The translations under genes were made by a program, and so were the position numbers. From AC-37 sp036389295 (GTDB lineage Bacteria > Actinomycetota > Thermoleophilia > Solirubrobacterales > Thermoleophilaceae), in the NCBI GenBank assembly GCA_036389295.1, contig DASVQB010000052.1:6161-70160 (forward strand): DNA of 64,000 bases, read 5' to 3'. Position 1 is the stretch's first letter. Every line of letters begins with the position of its first letter. The notes under the pieces were generated by a model. The model was given only the letters and a program-made list of their open reading frames with translations. It made no database searches and had not been told where the DNA came from. This document shows, one piece after another, positions 51,585-60,099 of the stretch.

Positions 51585-53012
51585 CCCCGCCGCCTCCAGC
51601 GGGTGCTGCCGGTACGGCCCCGGCACCTCGCCGCAGAGCCGCGGCGTCGGCATCACCTTCCCGGGGTTGGCGAGGCCGGCCGGGTCGAAGGCGCAGCGCA
51701 GGCGCTGGAACGCCTCGAGGTCGCCCTCCCCGAACATGCTCGGCATGTAGCGCTTCTTGTCGACGCCCACGCCGTGCTCGCCGGTGATCGACCCGCCGGC
51801 CTCCACGCAGGCGCCCACGATCAGCCCGGCGAGCTCCTCGGCCCGCTCCGGCTCGCCGTCATTCGCGGCGTCGTAGCAGACCAGCGGGTGCAGGTTCCCG
51901 TCGCCGGCGTGGAACACGTTGGCCACCCGCAGCCCGTACTCGGCGGACAGCTCGTCGATCCGCCGCAGCACCTCGGGCAGCCGGGTCCGCGGGATCACCC
52001 CGTCCTGCACGTAGTAGTTGGGCGAGATCCGCCCCATCGCGGCGAACGCGGACTTGCGCGCCCGCCACACGACCTCGCGCTCGGCCTCGTCGGCGGCGAT
52101 CCGGATCCCGGTCGCACCGTTCGAGCGGCAGATCTCGACGGACTCCTCGAACCGCGCCGTGCACTCGGCCTCCGACCCGTCGAGCTCGACGATCAGGGCC
52201 GCCCCGGCGTCGGGCGGGTAGCCGGCGTCGATCGCCGCCTCGGCCGCGTCGATGGACAGCCGGTCCATCATCTCGAGCGCGCCCGGGACGAGCCCGGCGG
52301 ACACGATGTCCGAGACCGCCCCGCCGGCCTCGCTCGTCGAGTCGAAGAACGCCACCAGCGTCCGCACCGCCTCCGGCCGCGGCACCACGCGGAGCGTCAC
52401 GCTCACCGCGACCCCGAGCGTCCCCTCCGAGCCCACGAACGCGCCGACGAGGTCGTAGCCGGGGTGGTCGAGGCCCTTGCCCCCCAGCGTCACGAGCTCG
52501 CCGTCCGGCAGCACGACCTCGAGGCCGGTCACGTAGTTCGTCGTGAAGCCGTACTTGAAGCAGTGCGCGCCACCCGAGTTCTCGGCCACGTTGCCGCCGA
52601 TCGAGCAGACGATCTGGCTGGAGGGGTCGGGCGGGAAGAAGTGGGTCGGCGCGACGGCGTGGGAGACCGCGACGTTCGTCACCCCCGGCTCGACCACCAC
52701 GCGCTGGCTCGCCAGGTCGACCTCGAGGATCCGCCGCAGGCGGGTGAGCACGACCAGGACCCCGTCCTCGACCGGGAGCGCGCCGCCGGACAGGCCGGAG
52801 CCCGACCCGCGCGCCACCCACGGCACGCCGGCGCGGTGGCAGGCGCGGACGACGTCGCGGACCTGCTCCGCCGTGTCCGGCAGCACCGCGACCCGCGGCA
52901 CCACGGCGTACTGGAGCAGCCCGTCCGACTCGTACGTCCGGAGCGCGTCCGGATGGGTGACGACGTTGCCGTCGCCGCAGACGCGCTGGAGCTCCGAGGT
53001 GAGGTCCGCCAC
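51567..53012 (-). CDS. glcD: Glycolate oxidase catalytic subunit
   Basis: The 481-residue FAD enzyme oxidises glycolate to glyoxylate (D-lactate for some relatives). FAD-binding motifs are ARGSGSGLSGGALP near residue 70, IGGNVAENSGGAHCFKYG and GSEGTLGVAVSVTLRVV. FHAGDGNLHP and GEHGVGVDKK in the C-terminal half are family active-site motifs. It begins the glcDEF-aceB operon. GTG 53012 follows a TACCGT box by 7 nt. The four genes together turn glycolate into malate. Confidence 0.95.
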   Translation of the reverse strand: MADLTSELQRVCGDGNVVTHPDALRTYESDGLLQYAVVPRVAVLPDTAEQVRDVVRACHRAGVPWVARGSGSGLSGGALPVEDGVLVVLTRLRRILEVDLASQRVVVEPGVTNVAVSHAVAPTHFFPPDPSSQIVCSIGGNVAENSGGAHCFKYGFTTNYVTGLEVVLPDGELVTLGGKGLDHPGYDLVGAFVGSEGTLGVAVSVTLRVVPRPEAVRTLVAFFDSTSEAGGAVSDIVSAGLVPGALEMMDRLSIDAAEAAIDAGYPPDAGAALIVELDGSEAECTARFEESVEICRSNGATGIRIAADEAEREVVWRARKSAFAAMGRISPNYYVQDGVIPRTRLPEVLRRIDELSAEYGLRVANVFHAGDGNLHPLVCYDAANDGEPERAEELAGLIVGACVEAGGSITGEHGVGVDKKRYMPSMFGEGDLEAFQRLRCAFDPAGLANPGKVMPTPRLCGEVPGPYRQHPLEAAGIAERM

Positions 53013-53019
53013 GCCCGGG

Positions 53020-53029
53020 ACGGTACCCT
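53020..53029. promoter_or_regulatory. Overlapping divergent -10 boxes at glcD / hydrolase
   Basis: Plus-strand TACCCT (53024-53029) is 7 nt before GTG 53037. Minus-strand TACCGT (53025 down to 53020) is 7 nt before GTG 53012. They share the TA 53024-53025. Start codons face away from each other with 24 bp between them. Confidence 0.6.
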
Positions 53030-53036
53030 GCCGGAC

Positions 53037-53846
53037 GTGCCGATCGCCGAAGCGAACGGTCAGCGCCTCTACTACGAGGTCCACGGCGACGGGGAGCCGC
53101 TGCTGTGCGTGATGGGGCTCGGCTCCGACACGCTGTCGTGGACGCTCCAGGTGCCGGCCTGGTCGGAGCGGTACCGGACGGTCGTGTTCGACAACCGCGA
53201 CGTCGGCCGCTCGTCGCACGCCGACGGGCCCTACGAGGTGACCGACATGGCGGCCGACGCGCTCGCCCTGGCGGACGCCCTCGAGCTCGACGCGTTCCAC
53301 CTGGTGGGCCTGTCGCTGGGCGGGGCGATCGCGCAGGAGATGGCGCTGGCGGCGCCCGACCGGGTCCGCACCCTGACGCTGTGCGTGACCTACGGGGGCG
53401 CGGGCGCGTGGGGGGTGAGGCGCGGCCGTGTGTGGGGCGGGATCCGCCGGCGGCAGTCGTTCGAGGAGCACGTGGACAACCTGATCCTGCTCTGCTTCAG
53501 CGAGCGGTTCCTCGAGAACGAGGAGCAGGCGGAGGCGCTCAGGACGATCATCCTCGCGAACCCGAACCCGCAGCCGGCCGAGGCGTTCCTCCGCCAGCTC
53601 GACGCCGGCTCGCGCCACGAGGCCCGCGACCGGCTCGGCGGCCTGACGATGCCGGTCCACGTGATCGGCGCCGAGCGCGACATGCTGGTGCCGCGCTGGA
53701 AGTCGGACGAGATCGCCGAGCTCGTCCCGGGCGCGCGCTACACGCTGATCGAGGGCAGCGGGCACGCCGTGAACGTCGAGGCCGCGCAGGAGCTGAACGC
53801 GGCGGTGCTCGACTTCGTCGCGGAGCACGCGCCCGCGCCGGCCTGA
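53037..53846 (+). CDS. Alpha/beta-fold hydrolase
   Basis: This 269-residue protein has nucleophile Ser93 in GLSLGGAIAQ, acid Asp in IGAERDMLVP and His in EGSGHAVNVE. It resembles 3-oxoadipate enol-lactonase/haloperoxidase-like enzymes (FDNRDVGRSS) but is not assignable. A CxGLGS oxyanion region (VMGLGSDTLSW) is near residue 26. It is divergent from glcD with only 24 bp between the starts, so the two may be coordinately controlled. Confidence 0.88.
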   Translation: MPIAEANGQRLYYEVHGDGEPLLCVMGLGSDTLSWTLQVPAWSERYRTVVFDNRDVGRSSHADGPYEVTDMAADALALADALELDAFHLVGLSLGGAIAQEMALAAPDRVRTLTLCVTYGGAGAWGVRRGRVWGGIRRRQSFEEHVDNLILLCFSERFLENEEQAEALRTIILANPNPQPAEAFLRQLDAGSRHEARDRLGGLTMPVHVIGAERDMLVPRWKSDEIAELVPGARYTLIEGSGHAVNVEAAQELNAAVLDFVAEHAPAPA

Positions 53847-53884
53847 CCCGCGCGCCCCGGGCTCCGAGCGCGCCCGAGAAACGT

Positions 53885-53911
53885 GGCGGGCGCCCCTGGG
53901 GGACGCCCGCC
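53885..53911. terminator. Strong hairpin 1 between convergent genes
   Basis: GGCGGGCG / CGCCCGCC (8 bp) with an inner CCCC/GGGG pairing. It follows the hydrolase gene by about 40 nt. A second hairpin lies 17 nt away. Together they fit a two-way terminator. Confidence 0.6.
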
Positions 53912-53927
53912 CTCGCCTCGCTCCGCC

Positions 53928-53954
53928 GGCGGCCCCGCATGCCGGGGGGCCGCC
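53928..53954. terminator. Strong hairpin 2 between convergent genes
   Basis: GGCGGCCCC and GGGGCCGCC pair across a 9-nt loop (GCATGCCGG), just before the end of the minus-strand membrane gene. Confidence 0.6.
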
Positions 53955-53964
53955 TCGGGGAGCC

Positions 53965-54666
53965 CTAGCTCATCCCGGCCGCCGGGCGGATGCCGTGGTA
54001 GTCGGGCGTGTGCTCCCACTCGGAGTCCGTCTCGCGCAGGACCATGAGCCCCACCGAGCCGAACCCGACGACCAGCAGCGCCGCGCCGACGATCCCCAGC
54101 GCGAGCACCCCGGCCGGGAACGCCACGTTCACGCACACGACGCCGACCGCGGCGAACAGCGCCATCCACCAGTCGACCACGCGCGCGAGGTACAGGCCGA
54201 GCGCCAGCACCACGACCCCGACGCAGCCGGCGAAGCCGACCATCGCGATCGGGATCTGGATCCCGGCGGTGTCGTTGATCGAGTCGAGCAGGGCGACGTC
54301 GGCCGGCGAGACGCCGTTCGACGCCATCTGCCAGACCGCGAAGCCCAGCCCGAAGCTCGCCATCGTGGCGAGCAGGCCGAGGACGGCGAGCCCGCCGCCC
54401 ACCGCCCCGTGCAGCGGCTTGCGCTCGCGCACCATGTGCATGAGCCCGAGCACGGCCGGTACGAACAGCGCGACCCCCACCATCGCCAGCAGGTTCGAGA
54501 GGTAGTACCTGTCGATGTCGGCCGCGGCGACCCGAAGCTGGTCCGCCGCCTCCGTCTCGAGGCGCGGGGAGATCACGAGCGCCGCGAGAACGAGCAGCGG
54601 CGCCAGCACCATGCACGCACCTGCGATCGTCTTCCGCAGGTGCTGCGAGTCCGAAAAGCCGGTCAT
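53965..54666 (-). CDS. Membrane protein (DUF4386/DUF998-like)
   Basis: This 233-residue protein has about six hydrophobic helices and an N-terminal soluble stretch (MTGFSDSQHLRKTIAG). The layout and the Glu/Asp-rich loop between helices 1 and 2 (LETEAADQLRVAAADIDRYY) are seen in small actinobacterial families of unknown function; the family is not certain. AAAGGAGGG lies 4 nt upstream of ATG 54666, which decides the start against an in-frame ATG 17 codons upstream. Confidence 0.75.
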   Translation of the reverse strand: MTGFSDSQHLRKTIAGACMVLAPLLVLAALVISPRLETEAADQLRVAAADIDRYYLSNLLAMVGVALFVPAVLGLMHMVRERKPLHGAVGGGLAVLGLLATMASFGLGFAVWQMASNGVSPADVALLDSINDTAGIQIPIAMVGFAGCVGVVVLALGLYLARVVDWWMALFAAVGVVCVNVAFPAGVLALGIVGAALLVVGFGSVGLMVLRETDSEWEHTPDYHGIRPAAGMS

Positions 54667-54824
54667 CAAACCCTCCTTTGGGTCCGATCGATTCGCTTGA
54701 CGGAGGTACCCCCTCATGTGGCTTTCGTTACAAGATCCACCGGCGAGACGTGCTGCAAGGTCGCGCCCACGCCACCGCGCCGGTCTCGGGTCGCATAGCG
54801 ACCCTTGGGCAGCACGGTGCCGGG

Positions 54825-54830
54825 TAAGGT
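54825..54830 (+). promoter_or_regulatory. -10 box TAAGGT
   Basis: TAAGGT is followed by 6 nt and then the ATG at 54837. No ribosome binding site is present. Confidence 0.5.
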
Positions 54831-54836
54831 GCCGGC

Positions 54837-55697
54837 ATGGCCCGCCGCTCCCCGCTCGTCCTGGCCGCCGTCGTCGCGGCGCTGTGGCTCGCTCCGCCGG
54901 GCGCCCGCGCCGCGGGCGAGGCCCACGTCGAGACCCACACGGCGACGAGCCCCGCCGGCGAGGTCAGGGCCGAGCTGCGGTACACCAAGCGCGACCTCTT
55001 CATGTACGAGGACGTGCGGGTCAAGATCACGCGCGCCGGGCAGGTGCTGCTCGACGCCCCGGTCCCGCCGCCGTGCGACGAGTGCCCGATCAACCCCTCG
55101 GGCGGCGGCGACTTCGACTCGATGCAGCTCCTCGACCTCGACAAGGACGGCGAGCCCGAGGCGATGGTCGACCTCTACACCGGCGGCGCCCACTGCTGCC
55201 TGTTCTCGGTGATCTACGGCTACCGCGCGGCGACGAACGTCTACGACCACACGATCCAGGGCTGGCAGGACGCCGGCTACACGCTGAAGGACCTCGACGG
55301 CGACGGGTCGCCGGAGTTCCGCTCGGCCGACGCCCGCTTCGCCTACGCGTTCACCGCGTACGTCTTCTCCGGCTTCCCGATCCAGGTCTTCCGCTACCGG
55401 GACCTCGACATGACCGACGTCACGCGGAGGTTCAAGCGGCTCGTGAAGCGCGACGCCCGCTCGCACCTGAAGATCTACCGCCGCGCGCGCAAGGACGAGG
55501 ACGCCGACGTGCGCGGGTTCCTCGCGGCGTACGTGGCGGACAAGTACCGGCTCGGGCAGGGGAAGAGCGCCTGGTCGCTCGTGTACGCGGCCTACCGCCG
55601 CGGCGAGCTGCACGGCCCGACCGGCGACGAGAGCGCGAGCGGCAAGGGCTACATCAAGGCCCTGCGGAAGTTCCTGAGGCAGCTCGGGTACAGCTAG
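54837..55697 (+). CDS. Secreted VCBS/EF-hand-like protein
   Basis: This 286-residue protein has a signal peptide (1-22) and two calcium-loop-like Asp motifs (LDLDKDGEPEAMVDLYT and LKDLDGDGSPEFRSAD) of the VCBS/FG-GAP kind. A GGAHCCLFSVIY segment between them may hold a disulfide. The last 90 residues are helical, charged and end in LRQLGYS. Putative calcium-binding extracellular protein; no enzymatic motif. Leaderless start predicted from TAAGGT 6 nt before the ATG. Confidence 0.8.
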   Translation: MARRSPLVLAAVVAALWLAPPGARAAGEAHVETHTATSPAGEVRAELRYTKRDLFMYEDVRVKITRAGQVLLDAPVPPPCDECPINPSGGGDFDSMQLLDLDKDGEPEAMVDLYTGGAHCCLFSVIYGYRAATNVYDHTIQGWQDAGYTLKDLDGDGSPEFRSADARFAYAFTAYVFSGFPIQVFRYRDLDMTDVTRRFKRLVKRDARSHLKIYRRARKDEDADVRGFLAAYVADKYRLGQGKSAWSLVYAAYRRGELHGPTGDESASGKGYIKALRKFLRQLGYS

Positions 55698-55706
55698 GCG
55701 CGCCGC

Positions 55707-56807
55707 TCAGCGCGCGGGCGGGCGGGCACGGCGGACGACCGACTCGCAGTCGCTCGCCACCTTGTCCCTGGGGTCCGCGAGGACGCGGTCGCGGCCCGTC
55801 CCGCACTCGACCCGGTCGAGGTAGCGGGTGGCCTCGAAGACCTCGCGGACGTCGACGAAGTCGTTGCCCGGGCCCGCGTAGACCCTGTTGGTCGCGCCGC
55901 CGGTCTCGCGGACGCGGTCGTCGCCCGAGCCGAGCTCGATCCGGTTCGGGCCGAACGGCGGCGGCTGGACGCGGTCGTCGCCAGCCTTCGCGATCATCCT
56001 CGCGGGCTCCCAGCCGTACGGCGCGCCCATGTAGTCGTCGCCGTTCGAGCCCTTGAACAGCGAGCCGCCGCCCCTGACCGGGCGCCCGACCGCCTCGCAG
56101 TCGGACGCGATCGTGTCGGTCAGGTCGGCGAGCACGAAGTCCTGCCCGCCGCCGCAGCCGATCGTGTCGCGGCCGCGCGTGTAGAAGGAGCCGGCCTCTG
56201 TGCCGACGTCCTCGACGTAGGCGGCCGAGATCCGGTCCGGCCCCGACCCGCCGGCGACCACGTCGTCGCCGTCGCCCGGGCCGATGCTCGCCCCGCGGCT
56301 GCCGCTCCCGAGCGTGTCGGCGCTCTCACCGCCGCCCAGGACCTCGACGTCGGCCTCGACGTCGTCGATCCCGGCCGGACCGTCGTCGGCCACGCCGTCG
56401 TTGTCCAGGTGCACCGGCGGGACCGACTGGCCGCAGTAGATCGCGGTGTCGCGTCCCGTCCCGCCGCTGTAGCGGACGGGCACGGAGATCGTGGGGACGA
56501 TGCAGATGCGGTCGTCGCCGTCGCGGTGCTCGACGTTCACCGCCGTGACGCCCTGGCCCGAGCACACGATGCCGAACTCGCCGCCGGCGTGGCAGCCCGC
56601 GCCGATGTCGCGCGGGATGGTGGAGTTCTCGTAGACCTCGAGGTCGCCGTTCGGCGCCTGGCGGATGCCGGAGTCGTTGCGCTCGCCCCGGTCGGCGACG
56701 TAGCGGAGGACGCCGTCCTCGACGCGGATCGACATGGCGCCGGCGCTCGCGGGCGCGATCGCCGCGATCAGGGCCAGGGCGGAGAGGGTCGCGAGTCCGT
56801 GCCGCAC
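55707..56807 (-). CDS. Secreted calcium-binding repeat protein (RTX-like)
   Basis: This 366-residue protein has a signal peptide (1-24). Its core holds degenerate nonapeptide-type repeats with Gly and Asp (GPGDGDDVVAGGSGPDRI, KGSNGDDYMG, GSGDDRVRE, AGPGNDFVDV) that would form a calcium-bound beta-roll. A distinctive DxVASDCE motif ends two of the repeat blocks (DTIASDCEAV, DKVASDCESV), each with a Cys. This is common in secreted Thermoleophilia proteins as far as I know. It converges with the VCBS-like gene (9 bp apart). GTG start. Confidence 0.83.
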   Translation of the reverse strand: MRHGLATLSALALIAAIAPASAGAMSIRVEDGVLRYVADRGERNDSGIRQAPNGDLEVYENSTIPRDIGAGCHAGGEFGIVCSGQGVTAVNVEHRDGDDRICIVPTISVPVRYSGGTGRDTAIYCGQSVPPVHLDNDGVADDGPAGIDDVEADVEVLGGGESADTLGSGSRGASIGPGDGDDVVAGGSGPDRISAAYVEDVGTEAGSFYTRGRDTIGCGGGQDFVLADLTDTIASDCEAVGRPVRGGGSLFKGSNGDDYMGAPYGWEPARMIAKAGDDRVQPPPFGPNRIELGSGDDRVRETGGATNRVYAGPGNDFVDVREVFEATRYLDRVECGTGRDRVLADPRDKVASDCESVVRRARPPAR

Positions 56808-56863
56808 GACCGCTCGAACAGCGGCGGGCGGCCGGAGTTGCGCAGGCGCGCCGGCGGGCGCGC

Positions 56864-57685
56864 TCAGCGAGCCTCGGCCAGCGACCGGACCACGGCCTCG
56901 TAGAAGCCCTCGCCCATCGGCTCCTCGGTGATCTCGACGTTCGGCCGGCCCGCCACCGCCTCGCGGATCGAGGGATCCTTCTCGGCCGCGTTCGCCACGA
57001 GGAAGAAGCGTCCGACGGCGCCCGCCACGTCGAGGTCCTCGCGCGAGTCGCCCACCCCGATGCACTCCTCCGGCCGGTAGCCGCGGGCGCGCATGTGTGC
57101 CCGGACGGCGTCCGCCTTGGAGGCCTCGCGCGGGATCAGGTGGTACGCGTGCGGCGGGCCCGGGAGGTCCTGGAGCGTCTCCTTCGGCGAGATCGCCCCG
57201 TTGTCGACGAGGCGCAGCCGCCCGTGGCCGTGCTCGGCGAGCAGCGCGTCCGCCTCGGCGGCGTCGACCAGGCCGCGGAAGAGGTGGGAGAACTCGCGGT
57301 CGCGGTGCCACGGGGCGTGCGGCTCGAGCCGGCCGGGGTAGGCGTCGAGCAGCAGGCGCGGCGCGCCCGACTCCTCCACGAGCTGGTGGACCGTCTTGCC
57401 GTCGGCCGGCTGGAGGTCGCCGGTCAGGAACGTCTCCTCGCCGTCGACCACGAGGCCGCAGCCGACCTCGAAGATGTAGGCGGTCTGGCCGATCAGCCGG
57501 GCGTCCTCCATCACCTGGGCGCGCCGGCGGCCGGACTTGAGCACCACCTCGACGCCCGCCCGGTGGCAGGCCTCGAGCGCGCGGGCCGGCAGCAGCGTGA
57601 AGCCGCCGGCCGCATCGCGGAACAGCGACGCGCCGCGGCCGAGCAGCGTGCCGTCGAGGTCGGTGTACACGCACCGGATGGCCAT
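56864..57685 (-). CDS. HAD-superfamily phosphatase (Cof/MPGP-like)
   Basis: This 273-residue hydrolase has nucleophile motif YTDLDGTLL (Asp8, Asp10), motif II near LKSGRR, a large C2-type cap and motif IV GVGDSREDLDV. It resembles mannosyl-3-phosphoglycerate phosphatase and sugar phosphatases. ATG 57685, divergent from the helicase gene with 25 bp between starts and boxes that overlap at TA 57697-57698. Substrate unknown. Confidence 0.87.
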   Translation of the reverse strand: MAIRCVYTDLDGTLLGRGASLFRDAAGGFTLLPARALEACHRAGVEVVLKSGRRRAQVMEDARLIGQTAYIFEVGCGLVVDGEETFLTGDLQPADGKTVHQLVEESGAPRLLLDAYPGRLEPHAPWHRDREFSHLFRGLVDAAEADALLAEHGHGRLRLVDNGAISPKETLQDLPGPPHAYHLIPREASKADAVRAHMRARGYRPEECIGVGDSREDLDVAGAVGRFFLVANAAEKDPSIREAVAGRPNVEITEEPMGEGFYEAVVRSLAEAR

Positions 57686-57692
57686 CGGCGGG

Positions 57693-57702
57693 CGCCTACT
57701 AT
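57693..57702. promoter_or_regulatory. Divergent -10 boxes of HAD and helicase genes
   Basis: Plus-strand TACTAT (57697-57702) lies 8 nt before GTG 57711. A weaker minus-strand TAGGCG (57698 down to 57693) lies 7 nt before ATG 57685. They share the TA at 57697-57698. Confidence 0.4.
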
Positions 57703-57710
57703 GGCAAGCC

Positions 57711-59981
57711 GTGGCAGTGACCCGCGAGACCGCGCCCTGGGAGGGGCTGATCGAGGACGGCCGCGGCGAGCAGGTCGTCTACGAGGGGCGGCTCGGCGCG
57801 CGGCGGGCCGACACCGTGGCGGTCCCCGACGACCTCCACCCGGAGCTGCTCGAGGCGCTCGGGCGGGGCGGCGTCGGCGAGCTCTACGCGCACCAGGCCG
57901 AGGCGCTGGCCGCGGCGCGGTCCGGCCACACGATCGTCACGACCGGCACCGCCAGCGGGAAGTCGCTCGCGTTCAACCTCCCGGTGCTCGACACCCTGGC
58001 GCACGACCGCCGCGCGCGCGCGCTGTACCTGTACCCGACGAAGGCGCTGGCGCAGGACCAGGCGCGCAAGCTGACCGGGCTCAAGGCCCCGTTCCTGCGG
58101 CACGCGATCTACGACGGCGACACGCCGCAGGAGGAGCGGCGAGCGGTGCGCGCGCGGTCGAACCTGGTCCTCACGAACCCGGACATGCTGAACGTGGGGG
58201 TGCTGCCGCACCACCGGCAGTGGGGCGACGTGCTCGCGAACCTCGCCTGGGTCGTGGTCGACGAGGCGCACGTGTACCGCGGGGTGTTCGGCTCGCACGT
58301 GGCCAACGTCCTGCGCCGGCTGCGGCGGCTCGCGCGCGCGTACGGGACCGAGCCGCGGTTCGTGCTCGCCAGCGCGACGATCGCGAACCCGGAGGAGCTG
58401 GCGCGGCGGCTGACGGGCGCGGACTGCCGGCTCGTCGACCGCGACGGCGCCCCGCGCGCCGAGCGCAAGATCGCGATGTGGAACCCGCCGCTCGTGGACG
58501 AGGCGAACGGCAAGCGGGCGTCGGTCCTGTCGGAGGCGTCGGCGATGCTCGCCCGGCTGGTCGAGGACGGCGTGCGGACGATCTGCTTCATGAAGTCGCG
58601 GCGCGGGGTGGAGCTCGTGCAGAAGTTCACCCGGCTGCGCCTCGAGGACGAGGGCCGCGCCGACCTGGCCGAGCGGATCGCGCCGTACCGGGCGGGGTAC
58701 ACGCCGTCGCAGCGCCGCGAGATCGAGCGGCGGCTGGCCGAGGGCGACCTGCTGGCGGTGGTGGCCACCAACGCCCTGGAGCTGGGGATCGACGTGGGCG
58801 AGCTCGAGGCGGCGATCTGCGTGACGTTCCCCGGGACGGTCGCGAGCCTGCGGCAGATGTGGGGTCGGGCCGGGCGCCGCGAGCGGGGCCTCGCGATCTA
58901 CATGGCAGGCGAGGACGCCCTCGACCAGTTCTTCTGCCGCCATCCCGAGGACTTCCTCGCGCGCCCGATCGAGTCGGCGATCCTCGACCACGAGTCGGAG
59001 TCGATCCACCTGCCGCACCTCGTGGCCGCCGCCTACGAGCTGCCGCTGACGGCGGAGGACCGCGAGCTGCTCGGGCCGCGGGTGGAGGCGTACGCCGAGC
59101 GGCTCGTGCGGATCGGCGAGCTGCGCGAGCGCGACGGGCGGTGGGTGCCGCGCGGCGCGGAGTTCCCGGCGGGGCGGATCGCGCTCCGGTCGGCGTCGAT
59201 CGACTCGTTCGCGGTGGTCGACGAGCGCCGCGGGGAGGTCATCGGGACGGTCGAGGCCGAGCGGGCGTTCTCGACGGTCCACCCAGGGGCGGTGTACCTG
59301 CACCTCGGGCAGGGCTTCGAGGTCCAGGAGCTTGACCTGCGCGGCCGGACGGCCCTCGTTCGCGAGTTCTCCGGCGACTGGTACACGCAGCCCAAGAAGG
59401 AGACCGAGACCTACGTGGAGGAGGTCCGCCAGCAGCGGATGGTCGGGCCGGTCGAGCTGTACTTCGGGATGGTGTCGGTGAGCGAGGAGGTGGTCGCGTT
59501 CCAGAAGAAGCGCGTCAGCGACCACGAGGTGCTCGACCTGCTGCCGGTCGACCTGCCAGAGCAGCGGTTCGTCACCCAGGCGCTGTGGTACGTGCTGCCG
59601 GACGCGATGCTGGCCGAGGACTTCCCGCTCGAGGTGCTCCAGGGGTCGCTCCACGCGGCGGAGCACGCGCAGATCGCGGTGCTGCCGCTGATCGCGATGT
59701 GCGACCGCTGGGACATCGGCGGGCTGTCCACCGCGTTCCACCACCAGACCGGCCGCTCGACCGTGTTCGTCTACGACGGCCACCCGGGCGGGGTCGGGAT
59801 CACGCGCGCCGGGTTCGAGGCGTTCGAGCGGCTGGTCGGCGACGCGCTGCGGCTGATCTCGGAGTGCCCGTGCCGGGCGGGCTGCCCCTCGTGCGTGCAG
59901 TCGCCGAAGTGCGGGAACCTCAACGAGCCGCTGAACAAGAACGGGGCGGTGGAGCTGCTGGGGCGGATCGCGGCTGCGTGA
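57711..59981 (+). CDS. DEAH-box helicase, MrfA (YprA) family
   Basis: This 756-residue superfamily 2 helicase has Walker A TGTASGKS (78-85), DEAH at 184-187, motif III SATI and the motif VI RAGR. The C-terminal DUF1998/MZB domain has a Cys cluster (Cys719, 721, 725, 728, 734: CPCRAGCPSCV...KC) that binds zinc. Bacillus MrfA with this layout takes part in repair of mitomycin-type DNA damage, so the same role is inferred. GTG 57711 is preceded by TACTAT and starts the first domain naturally. Confidence 0.92.
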   Translation: MAVTRETAPWEGLIEDGRGEQVVYEGRLGARRADTVAVPDDLHPELLEALGRGGVGELYAHQAEALAAARSGHTIVTTGTASGKSLAFNLPVLDTLAHDRRARALYLYPTKALAQDQARKLTGLKAPFLRHAIYDGDTPQEERRAVRARSNLVLTNPDMLNVGVLPHHRQWGDVLANLAWVVVDEAHVYRGVFGSHVANVLRRLRRLARAYGTEPRFVLASATIANPEELARRLTGADCRLVDRDGAPRAERKIAMWNPPLVDEANGKRASVLSEASAMLARLVEDGVRTICFMKSRRGVELVQKFTRLRLEDEGRADLAERIAPYRAGYTPSQRREIERRLAEGDLLAVVATNALELGIDVGELEAAICVTFPGTVASLRQMWGRAGRRERGLAIYMAGEDALDQFFCRHPEDFLARPIESAILDHESESIHLPHLVAAAYELPLTAEDRELLGPRVEAYAERLVRIGELRERDGRWVPRGAEFPAGRIALRSASIDSFAVVDERRGEVIGTVEAERAFSTVHPGAVYLHLGQGFEVQELDLRGRTALVREFSGDWYTQPKKETETYVEEVRQQRMVGPVELYFGMVSVSEEVVAFQKKRVSDHEVLDLLPVDLPEQRFVTQALWYVLPDAMLAEDFPLEVLQGSLHAAEHAQIAVLPLIAMCDRWDIGGLSTAFHHQTGRSTVFVYDGHPGGVGITRAGFEAFERLVGDALRLISECPCRAGCPSCVQSPKCGNLNEPLNKNGAVELLGRIAAA

Positions 59982-60051
59982 GGGGCGGGGCGGCGGCGTG
60001 CGGCGCGGCGCGGGGCGGAGGCCGCGCGGCGGGCCTCGGCCGCTGCAAGAT

Positions 60052-60074
60052 CCCGCCCAGCCTGTCAGGGCGGG
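60052..60074. terminator. Hairpin before the M23 peptidase gene
   Basis: CCCGCCC and GGGCGGG pair with a 9-nt loop, about 70 nt after the helicase stop and 25 nt before the next start. It may terminate the helicase transcript. Confidence 0.4.
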
Positions 60075-60099
60075 CGCCGGTCGGGCCGACCCCACGGGT

